The notes: generated from the letters alone by a model not told the origin. 6,537 bases of DNA from Bacteroidales bacterium (GCA_012799155.1 JAAZLV010000336.1:1-6537); one strand, 5' to 3'; shown: positions 1-5,949, counted from the stretch's first letter. Numbers and translations are program-made.

Positions 1-1147
1 CTGCCCAGTTTTTCTCCAGATCCTGGTCAATCGCCTCTCTGTGTAATAACAGTTTACCCATCCCTTTTGTTGTGCTTTTGAGGGCAATTAATCCATGCGC
101 AAGGGGGATGCCAATGTTTCGTATCACGGTGGAGTCTGTCAGATCCCTCTGAAGACGTGAAATGGGCAGCTTGGCCGCCAGATGTTCGAGCAACGCGTTG
201 GCTATTCCCAGGTTCCCCTCGGCATTCTCAAAGTCGATCGGGTTCACCTTGTGCGGCATGGCCGATGAGCCTACCTCTCCCTCCTTGATCTTCTGCTTGA
301 AGTACTCCATCGAGATATATTGCCACATGTCGCGGTTGAAGTCGATCAAGATGGTATGGATTCGCTTCAGTGCATCGAACGAAGCCGCCAGTGCGTCGTA
401 GTTCGATATCTGGGTGGTGTACTCTTCCCTTGCCAGATGCAGCTTCTCCTGCAGGAATCTTTCTGCAAAACGTTTCCAGTCGGTATGTGGATAAGCCACA
501 TGGTGGGCGTTAAAGTTTCCCGTGGCACCGCCGAACTTGGCTTTTGCAGGGATATGTTTCAGTACTTCCAATTGATTGTTGAGCCGGTAGGCAAACACCA
601 TTATCTCCTTGCCGAGTCTGGTGGGTGATGCCGGCTGTCCATGGGTGCGAGCAAGCATTGGTATATCGGTCCACTCCTCTGCCAGTGATCCTATCCGTGC
701 GATCAGCTTTTCCAGTTCGGGGATGTAAACCTCCAGCAACGCTTCCTGCCACATCATAGGCGTAGCGGTGTTATTGATATCTTGCGAGGTGAGCCCGAAA
801 TGGATGAATTCCTTGTAAGTCTCAAGCCCCAACCGGTCGAACGCTTCTTTCAGGAAGTACTCGACTGCTTTCACGTCATGATTGGTTACCTGTTCAATCT
901 CCTTTACCCGTAGTGCATCTTTCTCTGAGAAGTTGTGATAAAGATTCTGCAATTCATTGAACAGGTTCTTTTCTACCTTGTCGAGCGGTTCAATGCCTGC
1001 TTCACACAAGGCAATGAAATATTCGATCTCTACCTTCACACGATATCTGATCAGTGCATATTCCGAAAAATAGGCACTCAGCTCTACGGTTTTATTTCTA
1101 TAGCGTCCGTCGACGGGGGATATGGCTGTCAATTGGTTTAGCTCCAT
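1..1147 (-). CDS. purB: Adenylosuccinate lyase, 3' end cut off by the window edge
   Basis: Cytosolic purine enzyme that releases fumarate twice: from SAICAR during IMP synthesis and from adenylosuccinate to give AMP. Reading the minus strand from ATG at 1147-1145 gives 382 complete codons with no stop. The family is usually about 450 residues, so roughly the last 70 are missing. The N-terminus begins MELNQLTAISPVDGRY, the standard opening of the long bacterial PurB type. Visible active-site blocks are TSQDIN at residues 120-125, ARTHGQPASPTRLGKE with the presumed general acid His169, and the fumarase/aspartase superfamily signature GSSAMPHKVNP at about 293-303, whose flexible-loop serine (Ser294 or Ser295) is catalytic. 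No Shine-Dalgarno sequence precedes the ATG, as is normal in Bacteroidota. It is transcribed divergently from the tRNA gene. The identification is secure; only the C-terminus is unseen. Confidence 0.96.
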   Translation of the reverse strand, partial: MELNQLTAISPVDGRYRNKTVELSAYFSEYALIRYRVKVEIEYFIALCEAGIEPLDKVEKNLFNELQNLYHNFSEKDALRVKEIEQVTNHDVKAVEYFLKEAFDRLGLETYKEFIHFGLTSQDINNTATPMMWQEALLEVYIPELEKLIARIGSLAEEWTDIPMLARTHGQPASPTRLGKEIMVFAYRLNNQLEVLKHIPAKAKFGGATGNFNAHHVAYPHTDWKRFAERFLQEKLHLAREEYTTQISNYDALAASFDALKRIHTILIDFNRDMWQYISMEYFKQKIKEGEVGSSAMPHKVNPIDFENAEGNLGIANALLEHLAAKLPISRLQRDLTDSTVIRNIGIPLAHGLIALKSTTKGMGKLLLHREAIDQDLEKNWA

Positions 1148-1277
1148 TGTAGTTGTTGCGCAATGCGGATTATGAAATCGGGTACTGAGTTACGGAAAAT
1201 CACTTTCCGCATGTTTCATCTCAGTCTTATTGTTGTTGATTTATCCCGAAAGTATATAACACCCTATGTTTACGGTA

Positions 1278-1285
1278 CAAAAATA
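1278..1285 (-). promoter_or_regulatory. Possible purB promoter, -7 box only
   Basis: On the minus strand this reads TATTTTTG, a full match to the Bacteroidota -7 consensus TAnnTTTG, about 130 bp upstream of the purB start in an AT-rich stretch. There is no clear TTG at the expected -33 distance, so the call is weak. A second, poorer box (TACTTTCG on the minus strand, 1247-1254) lies closer to the gene and has TTTTTG 23 bp upstream of it. That second arrangement overlaps this one, and I cannot choose between them from sequence alone. Confidence 0.35.
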
Positions 1286-1334
1286 GCGATAATTACAGAG
1301 TTGTAAAAATATTTATAAAATTATTTGCAAAATA

Positions 1335-1366
1335 TTTTGCGGGAAAACAAAAAGAGTCTATCTTTG
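1335..1366 (+). promoter_or_regulatory. Bacteroidota-type promoter for tRNA-Val
   Basis: TTTTG at 1335-1339 supplies the -33 element and TATCTTTG at 1359-1366 is a perfect TAnnTTTG -7 box. Exactly 19 bp separate them, within the 19-21 bp known for the primary sigma factor of Bacteroides and relatives. Transcription should start a few bases after 1370, giving a leader of about 55 nt before the tRNA. It is the best promoter match in the window and the strongest single sign of the phylum. Confidence 0.8.
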
Positions 1367-1388
1367 CATCACTTTTTCAGAGAGCATC

Positions 1389-1427
1389 CTCCGGGAGCGG
1401 AGTTCAGCAAAGAAAAAGATCTTTTTC
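1389..1427 (+). other. Structured leader of the tRNA-Val precursor
   Basis: Two inverted repeats lie between the predicted transcription start and the tRNA. The first is CTCCG (1389-1393), loop GGAG, CGGAG (1398-1402). The second is a perfect 16-bp palindrome, GAAAAAGATCTTTTTC (1412-1427), which ends on the base just before tRNA position 1. In RNA the second could fold as a 6-bp stem with a GATC loop. That would place a helix against the RNase P cleavage site. The repeats are directly visible; any role in processing is inference. Confidence 0.45.
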
Positions 1428-1502
1428 GGGCGTTTAGCTCAGCTGGTTCAGAGCATCTGCCTTACAAGCAGAGGGTCGGCGGTTCGAATCCGTCAACGCC
1501 CA
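1428..1502 (+). tRNA. tRNA-Val, anticodon UAC
   Basis: A complete 75-nt cloverleaf folds by hand. The acceptor stem is GGGCGTT/AACGCCC (7 pairs), the D stem GCTC/GAGC with a 10-nt loop containing GG, and the anticodon stem TCTGC/GCAGA with loop CTTACAA, giving anticodon TAC (valine). The variable loop is GGGTC, the T stem GGCGG/CCGTC has one G-U pair, and the T loop is TTCGAAT. The discriminator base is A at 1502. The following bases are CAA rather than CCA, so the 3' CCA is not encoded and must be added by tRNA nucleotidyltransferase. It is a single tRNA gene with its own promoter and terminator and is not part of a tRNA cluster in this window. Confidence 0.97.
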
Positions 1503-1507
1503 CAAAA

Positions 1508-1550
1508 TAAAACACTTATCGATTCATTTCGGTGAGTGTTTTTCTTTTTT
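1508..1550 (+). terminator. Rho-independent terminator after tRNA-Val
   Basis: AAACACTTA (1510-1518) pairs with TGAGTGTTT (1533-1541) through one G-U pair. The loop can be shortened by an inner CGA/TCG pairing. A T-rich run of TTT, C, TTTTTT follows to 1550. The hairpin begins 8 nt after the tRNA discriminator base, which fits a monocistronic tRNA transcript. Confidence 0.75.
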
Positions 1551-1653
1551 AGGTATGCTACCTGTTTGAACCCCCATCTTTATTGTGAAACGAGTCATGG
1601 CGTATCCCCATTTGAATCGTTTTCTTCCATTTCCTTCAGGTTAGGTATGGTAC
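1549..1653. repeat. 13-bp imperfect direct repeat pair (1549-1561 and 1641-1653)
   Basis: TTAGGTATGCTAC at 1549-1561 recurs as TTAGGTATGGTAC at 1641-1653, 12 of 13 bases identical and 92 bp apart. The first copy lies inside the short inverted repeat AGGTA-TGC-TACCT (1551-1563). The second sits just upstream of the 11-bp repeat array. No gene accounts for either copy. This could be a duplicated operator or chance similarity. Confidence 0.4.
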
Positions 1654-1655
1654 AG

Positions 1656-1710
1656 GTTCTAATCTCGTTCTAATATGGTTCTAATATGGTTCTAATCTCG
1701 TTCTAATAGA
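1656..1710. repeat. Five-unit 11-bp tandem repeat, core GTTCTAAT
   Basis: Five adjoining units of exactly 11 bp begin at 1656, 1667, 1678, 1689 and 1700. Each starts with the invariant octamer GTTCTAAT, followed by a variable triplet: CTC, ATG, ATG, CTC, AGA. The array ends at 1710, about 128 bp before the monooxygenase start codon. A period of 11 bp is close to one helical turn, so the octamers would lie on one face of the DNA. This could be a multi-site operator or a simple-sequence tract. I recognise no known family, and the bases from 1551 to 1838 hold no credible gene. Confidence 0.85.
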
Positions 1711-1804
1711 TTCGAAGCAGTAAAGACTCAGTTACGACCAAATATAGGTGAAATTGTGTGTCAAAATAAGCCCTGTAGGGAAGATCAGTTGAACAAAGCA
1801 TCCG

Positions 1805-1823
1805 ACGAGATGGTTACTCTCGT
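1805..1823 (+). other. Small hairpin in the monooxygenase leader
   Basis: ACGAGA (1805-1810) and TCTCGT (1818-1823) form a 6-bp stem around the 7-nt loop TGGTTAC. It ends 15 nt before the start codon at 1839, where a ribosome would load. It is short and may be chance. No clear TAnnTTTG promoter was found for this gene; TAGATTCG at 1707-1714, across the end of the repeat array, is the closest match and lacks a -33 partner. Confidence 0.3.
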
Positions 1824-1838
1824 AAACAACCAACCACT

Positions 1839-2867
1839 ATGAACGACTTGAAATTTTCCATACTCGACCTGGCTTATTATTCAGAAAGCAACCGCTCACC
1901 CGGCGAGGTACTGCACAATTCCACCGAGATCGCCATCTTAGCCGAACAGCTGGGATACCACCGCTACTGGTTTGCTGAACACCATAACAGTGCATCGCTG
2001 ATGAGCATGTTCCCGGAAATCATCATGGCACATGTGGCTTCGAAGACAAGCAGGATACGGGTGGGTAGCGGAGGCGTGATGCTCCCCAACCACAGTTCAT
2101 TGAGTGTGGCGGAACGCTTCTCCATGCTGGAGGCGCTGCACCCGGGACGTATCGACCTGGGCATTGGACGTGCCCCCGGCACCGACGGCAGAACAGCATA
2201 TGCACTGCGTCGTTCCTGGGAAGTGTTGCGCGAAGACACCTTTCCCCGGCAACTGGACGAGCTCTTCGGTTTCTTTGGTCATGACCTACCGGAAGATCAT
2301 GAGTTCTCCAGGATAATAGCCAATCCCGATCCGTCACTGGTGCCACAGATCTATATGCTGGGATCCAGCACGGGAGGAGTGCAATTTGCCATACAAAAGG
2401 GACTGGCATTCGTATTTGCGGCGCAGATCAATGCCGAGATGGCAGTACCCGTGATGCAACTTTACCGGCAGCAGTTCCGTCCCTCAAAATATTACGACCG
2501 ACCGAAGGCTATTCTCTCCATTAGTGTCTTTACTGCTGAAACAGAGGAGGAGGCCTACTATCAGGCTGCCCCCACCCTTTTGATGTGGACAATGCTGGCC
2601 ACCGGTAAACGCTTCACCTCCTTCCCTACCCTTGAAGAAGCGAGCAACTACCCATACACCTTGCAGGAGAAGGCAATACGCGATCAGCAGATGAACAAGT
2701 TCGTGATCGGCACTCCGGAGCATGTTGCTGACAAGCTCCATCAGTGGGCTGCGAAAACAGGTGCCGACGAGATCATCATGTTGGATGGCTACCCTGAGAT
2801 GAACGCCCGCAGGAAAGCTTACACACTGCTGGCCCGTCAGTTTGGACTCAACAGTGAGGGGAAATAG
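1839..2867 (+). CDS. Luciferase-like monooxygenase family protein, YhbW type
   Basis: A 342-residue protein of the bacterial luciferase-like superfamily: single-domain TIM barrels that use reduced flavin, usually FMNH2, and oxygen. The pattern is that of the group related to E. coli YhbW, about 335 residues. Family blocks are RYWFAEHHN at about residues 42-50, RIRVGSGGVMLPNHSSLSVAE at about 72-92, and LEALHPGRIDLGIGRAPGTD at about 97-116. Later come the short block IYMLGSSTGG and, near the C-terminus, IGTPEHVADKL followed by a GADEIIM strand. The length is normal and there is no signal peptide or membrane segment, so it is cytosolic. The ATG at 1839 is chosen because the family N-terminus (FSILDLA) starts right after it. 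The natural substrate of this group is unknown. The gene converges with the sugar operon and ends 23 bp from it, so a shared pathway is not implied. Confidence 0.9.
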   Translation: MNDLKFSILDLAYYSESNRSPGEVLHNSTEIAILAEQLGYHRYWFAEHHNSASLMSMFPEIIMAHVASKTSRIRVGSGGVMLPNHSSLSVAERFSMLEALHPGRIDLGIGRAPGTDGRTAYALRRSWEVLREDTFPRQLDELFGFFGHDLPEDHEFSRIIANPDPSLVPQIYMLGSSTGGVQFAIQKGLAFVFAAQINAEMAVPVMQLYRQQFRPSKYYDRPKAILSISVFTAETEEEAYYQAAPTLLMWTMLATGKRFTSFPTLEEASNYPYTLQEKAIRDQQMNKFVIGTPEHVADKLHQWAAKTGADEIIMLDGYPEMNARRKAYTLLARQFGLNSEGK

Positions 2868-2869
2868 TT

Positions 2870-2890
2870 GCTGCACTTTACAGGTGCTGC
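2870..2890. terminator. Possible hairpin between convergent stop codons
   Basis: GCTGCAC (2870-2876) and GTGCTGC (2884-2890) can pair at six of seven positions, with a central T-T mismatch, around the 7-nt loop TTTACAG. The hairpin almost exactly fills the 23-bp gap between the monooxygenase stop and the lactonase stop. It could serve transcripts from both sides, but no long T-run follows on either strand, so it is at best a weak terminator. Confidence 0.3.
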
Positions 2891-3820
2891 TTATTCAGAC
2901 ATGTTTTTGATGTAGGGCAACTCTTTCAGATTACTGAAACCATAGAACTGATTGGCATTGCTACTGAGGAACATCTCCTTCTCCGCATCGGTGATCAGCG
3001 AGGAGCGCAACACGAAATCGTATGACATCCTGTAGGTGATGGCGGTGATTGTTCTGGGATAATCGGAACCCCACATAAGCTTCCCAATGCCGACAAGCGA
3101 TGCAGCCTCTTTAATCGCCCAAATGGCTCCCTGATAGGGGTAAAACTCTTCATGGAATAGCCAGGTGATCCCACCCGATTCAATCCGCACGTTAGGGTGA
3201 CGGGCCAACTTAATCTGTTCCTGCCACTGTGGACGGGTTACCATGCCAAAGTGACCGATCGCAATCCGCAATCGGGGAAAGGCGGCAATGATCTCCTCCA
3301 TCTCCGCCACCTGGGCAGCACCATCGGCCAGGTCTATCGAGAGCAGCAGATCCTGTCGTTCCATCTCTCCGAAGATCTCCATCAGCTCATCGGTGGTGAG
3401 CCATATCCTTCTGTCGGACATCAGCAAGCGGTTAGCCGGGATCTTCAGCGCCCTGAAACCCTGCAGGAAGAGCTCCGATGCATGGCTGAGCCACCCCTCC
3501 CTGCGAAGATCCACCATGCCGCAACAGAGAAAGCGGTCAGGGTATCGCTGCTGCACCTCCAGCAGATAATCATTCTGAACTCCATCGATGTACTCCTGTG
3601 TGATCACAGCTGCCGATACCTGGGCATAGTCCATGTTCGACAGGAAGATCTCGGCAGTGTTGCGGCCATCAACGATAAAGGGAGGCACCATCTGCCGAAT
3701 CTCACCCATGAAGAGTGAACGCCCGTTGGCGAGGGTCTCAATTTTCTGCCCCTCAACTGTTGTATCTTGCCTGAGCCATAGATGGGCGTGGGCGTCGATG
3801 ATGGGATAATCTGCTATCAT
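2891..3820 (-). CDS. COG3618-type sugar lactonase (amidohydrolase fold), probable L-galactono-lactonase
   Basis: A 309-residue cytosolic TIM-barrel protein of the Amidohydro_2 family. It most likely opens the sugar 1,5-lactone made by the upstream aldo/keto reductase to the free aldonate. Visible active-site elements are IDAHAHLW with His11 and His13 (strand 1 HxH), IAIGHFG with His190, and MWGSDYPR with Asp253 near the C-terminus. The second barrel histidine found in metal-dependent relatives is not evident; the matching strand reads LLLSIDLAD. This HxH, one His, one Asp set is what I recall for the metal-independent COG3618 lactonases. The ATG at 3820 overlaps the stop of the preceding gene by 4 bp (ATGA), which indicates translational coupling. 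It is the last gene of the operon. L-Fuconolactone is an alternative substrate. Confidence 0.82.
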   Translation of the reverse strand: MIADYPIIDAHAHLWLRQDTTVEGQKIETLANGRSLFMGEIRQMVPPFIVDGRNTAEIFLSNMDYAQVSAAVITQEYIDGVQNDYLLEVQQRYPDRFLCCGMVDLRREGWLSHASELFLQGFRALKIPANRLLMSDRRIWLTTDELMEIFGEMERQDLLLSIDLADGAAQVAEMEEIIAAFPRLRIAIGHFGMVTRPQWQEQIKLARHPNVRIESGGITWLFHEEFYPYQGAIWAIKEAASLVGIGKLMWGSDYPRTITAITYRMSYDFVLRSSLITDAEKEMFLSSNANQFYGFSNLKELPYIKNMSE

Positions 3821-4833
3821 TCGAATGCGAGTATGATTTTGAGTACTTTATCGCGATTTTCAGACCAGTAGAGCAATGCCTTATCTGCTTCCTCGGGAGG
3901 ATAGACCGCCGTGATCAGTGATGCGGGTAGCTGGTTGCGCCGGATGTAAGCGATCACCGCGCGGAAGTCTTCCGGCAGCGCATTTCGCGAGCCCCTGATG
4001 TCCAGCTCTTTTGAGACAAAATATTTGGTTTCGAAGGAGACCTCCGACTTAGCATAGCCGATACAAACCACCCGACCGGTGAAGGCCACTTCGTCGATCG
4101 CCATGCGATAGGTGGCAGGTGAGCCCACCGCCTCGATCACCACGTCGGGTCCCATCCCTCCTGTCAGTTCCATCAGGCGGGTATGCAGATCCTCCTCTGT
4201 GGAGTGGATCGTATCTGACGCTCCCAACTGCTTTGCAAGCTCCAGCTTCTGATGGTCCAGATCTACCGCGATCACCCGTGCACCCCGTTGTGCTGCGCGG
4301 ATGATTGCCCCGGTGCCGATCATCCCGCAACCAATCACCATCACCACATCCAGGTCGGTGACAGCGCCCCGGGCTACGGCATGAAAACCAACACTCAGCG
4401 GTTCCACCAGCACCAGTTCGCGGGCGTTTAGGTTGTCGGCGGTGATCACCTTCTGCCAGGGAACAGCAATAAATTCGCACATGGCACCATCCCGTTGCAC
4501 ACCCAAAGTCTGGTTAAACTGGCAGGCATTGGGACGTCCGTTGCGACAGGAGGGGCAGTTGCCGCAGCTGGTGTATGGATTCACCGTACAGTGCATCCCC
4601 ACCCTAATGTTTGCCGGAACACCCTCAGTCACCTGCTCTACTACGGCACTGATCTCATGACCGGGGATCACCGGCATGCGCACCATCGGATTCATCCCCA
4701 AGTAGGTGTTCAGGTCGGAACCGCAGAATCCGGCGAATATCACTTTCAACAACACCTCACCCGGTTGTGCAGCCGGCCTCTCTTTTTCCTCCAGGGCAGC
4801 TTGCCCTACAGCTGATATCTTTACTGCTTTCAT
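3817..4833 (-). CDS. Zinc-dependent medium-chain dehydrogenase, probable L-galactonate 5-dehydrogenase
   Basis: A 338-residue protein of the zinc alcohol/sorbitol dehydrogenase family. Catalytic zinc ligands are visible as Cys37 (GFCGSD), the GHE motif at residues 58-60, and Glu144 (VEPLSV). The structural zinc site is complete, with Cys90, Cys93, Cys96 and Cys104. The nucleotide fold has GCGMIG (168-173) and an acidic Asp191 at the end of the second strand, which favours NAD over NADP. A late block, GSRNALPEDF (281-290), closely resembles one I recall in E. coli LgoD/YjjN, the L-galactonate oxidoreductase. The predicted reaction is L-galactonate to D-tagaturonate. The gene starts 25 bp after the aldo/keto reductase stop and overlaps the lactonase start by 4 bp. 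Related enzymes act on sorbitol, galactitol or threonine, so the substrate is inferred mainly from the neighbours. Confidence 0.83.
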   Translation of the reverse strand: MKAVKISAVGQAALEEKERPAAQPGEVLLKVIFAGFCGSDLNTYLGMNPMVRMPVIPGHEISAVVEQVTEGVPANIRVGMHCTVNPYTSCGNCPSCRNGRPNACQFNQTLGVQRDGAMCEFIAVPWQKVITADNLNARELVLVEPLSVGFHAVARGAVTDLDVVMVIGCGMIGTGAIIRAAQRGARVIAVDLDHQKLELAKQLGASDTIHSTEEDLHTRLMELTGGMGPDVVIEAVGSPATYRMAIDEVAFTGRVVCIGYAKSEVSFETKYFVSKELDIRGSRNALPEDFRAVIAYIRRNQLPASLITAVYPPEEADKALLYWSENRDKVLKIILAFE

Positions 4834-4858
4834 TGTGATTGTTCAAAAAATTTCATCA

Positions 4859-5791
4859 TTAACTGTTCAGCCAGGTGTCCCTGAAACGGGGTTCCAAAAT
4901 TCTCTTTACATCGGCCAGCAACTCCTCGTTGAGAGGCTCCTCCATCCATTGCAGGTTCTGCATCACCGATGCGCTGCGGGTGGTACTGAAGAGCGTGGTG
5001 GCAATCTGCGGATTCGACACTGCATATTGTATGGCCAGCTTTTCAATGCTTTCACCTCTCTTCCGGCAGTAGTCGGCTGCCTTCCGGCAAAGCATTTTCA
5101 ATGGCTCCGGTGCCGGATGCCAATCGGGTGCACCCCGCTCTGTCAACAATCCCATGGAGAAAGGCGAAGCGTTGATCACACCCACCCCATGCTGCTCAAA
5201 ATAGTCGAGATAATCACCCAGTGCATCATCGTTGAGTGTATAATGACAGAAAGAGAGGATCGACTCCACGGTGCCCGGTGGCACATGATCAATCACATAG
5301 ACGAAATGGCGGAGTGTCAGGTTGGTGATCCCGACATGCCCTACCACACCTTTCTCCCGTAACTCTACCAATTTAGGCAGTGTTTCATTGCAGACCTGAT
5401 CGAGATCGGCAAATTCAATGTCATGCACGTTGATCAGATCGATGTAATCGACATGCAGCCGCTCCATGCTCTCATAGAGACTCTCCTCTGCCCTTCGTGC
5501 CGAGTAATCCCACTCATTCACCCCCTCCTTGCCGTAGCGTCCAACCTTGGTGGAGAGGTAATAGCTCTTCCGGTCTGCTCTCTGTAAAGCCTTTCCCAGT
5601 ACTTTCTCCGCTCTGAGATGCCCGTAGTAAGGCGACACATCGATGAAATTGATCCCATGTTCCAGTGCTGTCAGCACCGCTTCAACACCCTCCTCTTCCT
5701 TGAGTGAATGAAATACCCCTCCCAGGGAGGAAGCTCCAAAGCTCAGGGGTGTCACCATCATACCGGTATTGCCGATTTCTCTTTTTTTCAT
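4859..5791 (-). CDS. Aldo/keto reductase, L-galactose (or L-fucose) 1-dehydrogenase type
   Basis: A 310-residue cytosolic aldo/keto reductase barrel. The catalytic tetrad is intact: Asp51 and Tyr56 in FIDVSPYYG, Lys82 in STKVGRYG, and His123 in NVHDIEFADLDQV. The sequence follows the plant L-galactose dehydrogenase pattern closely as I recall it, including LSFGASSLGGVF near the N-terminus, HVPPGTVESILSFCHY (169-184), GVGVINASPFSMGLLTERG (202-220) and the following DWHP. Members oxidise L-galactose, L-fucose or related aldoses at C1 to the lactone with NAD(P). It is the first gene of a three-gene operon whose next two products fit lactone opening and aldonate oxidation. The start at 5791 gives MKKREIGNTG, the usual family N-terminus. 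Confidence in the family is very high; L-galactose over L-fucose rests on the partner dehydrogenase. Confidence 0.88.
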   Translation of the reverse strand: MKKREIGNTGMMVTPLSFGASSLGGVFHSLKEEEGVEAVLTALEHGINFIDVSPYYGHLRAEKVLGKALQRADRKSYYLSTKVGRYGKEGVNEWDYSARRAEESLYESMERLHVDYIDLINVHDIEFADLDQVCNETLPKLVELREKGVVGHVGITNLTLRHFVYVIDHVPPGTVESILSFCHYTLNDDALGDYLDYFEQHGVGVINASPFSMGLLTERGAPDWHPAPEPLKMLCRKAADYCRKRGESIEKLAIQYAVSNPQIATTLFSTTRSASVMQNLQWMEEPLNEELLADVKRILEPRFRDTWLNS

Positions 5792-5833
5792 ATTTCAGAC
5801 TTTCTATCTGCCACAAAGCAGGAGTACAATGAA

Positions 5834-5862
5834 CAAAAGTAGAAATTTTTTCAGACAATCAA
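5834..5862 (-). promoter_or_regulatory. Probable promoter of the L-galactose operon
   Basis: On the minus strand TTG (5862-5860) is followed after 18 bp by TACTTTTG (5841-5834), a full match to the Bacteroidota -7 box TAnnTTTG. The spacing is 1 bp shorter than the usual 19-21. Transcription would begin near 5828, giving a leader of about 35-40 nt before the aldo/keto reductase start. I see no clear operator repeat beside it. Confidence 0.6.
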
Positions 5863-5914
5863 CATACTAAATACTCATCGTTATGTTCGACATCCATTTT
5901 TAATTAAAATTTGC

Positions 5915-5922
5915 TATATTTG
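5915..5922 (+). promoter_or_regulatory. Possible promoter of the patatin-like gene, -7 box
   Basis: TATATTTG matches the Bacteroidota -7 consensus TAnnTTTG and lies 27 bp upstream of the start codon at 5950, in an AT-rich tract. I find no TTG at a proper -33 distance, so only the -7 half is supported. It is divergent from the operon promoter, and the two -7 boxes are about 75 bp apart. Confidence 0.5.
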
Positions 5923-5949
5923 CATTGGCGTGTTTCAATTCGTTGATCA

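Noticed and set aside
1428..1502. tRNA gene as an integration site for a mobile element
   Set aside because: No integrase gene lies nearby and I see no second copy of the tRNA 3' end within the window.
1325..1510. 61-codon plus-strand open frame
   Set aside because: It runs straight through the promoter, leader and complete tRNA-Val gene and resembles no protein family.
1597..1644. 15-codon plus-strand reading frame beginning MAYPHLNRF
   Set aside because: Very short, with no ribosome-binding or promoter signal and no recognisable similarity.
1656..1710. CRISPR array
   Set aside because: The units are 11 bp with 3-bp variable parts, far too short for CRISPR repeats and spacers, and no cas gene is present.
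3197..3718. 173-codon plus-strand open frame
   Set aside because: It lies wholly antisense to the lactonase gene, whose motifs are clear; it is a by-product of codon use on the coding strand.
4049..4480. 143-codon minus-strand open frame
   Set aside because: It is an alternative frame inside the zinc dehydrogenase gene with a low-complexity Arg/Gly/Asp-rich translation.
4706..5362. 218-codon plus-strand open frame
   Set aside because: It is antisense to the medium-chain dehydrogenase and the aldo/keto reductase, both with intact catalytic residues. Its sequence has no recognisable domain.
2891..5791. Oxidative L-fucose pathway as the primary reading of the operon
   Set aside because: The reductase and lactonase would fit, but that route needs an L-fuconate dehydratase and a later keto-acid dehydrogenase. 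Here the third gene is an LgoD-like zinc dehydrogenase and no dehydratase is present. It is kept only as an alternative.
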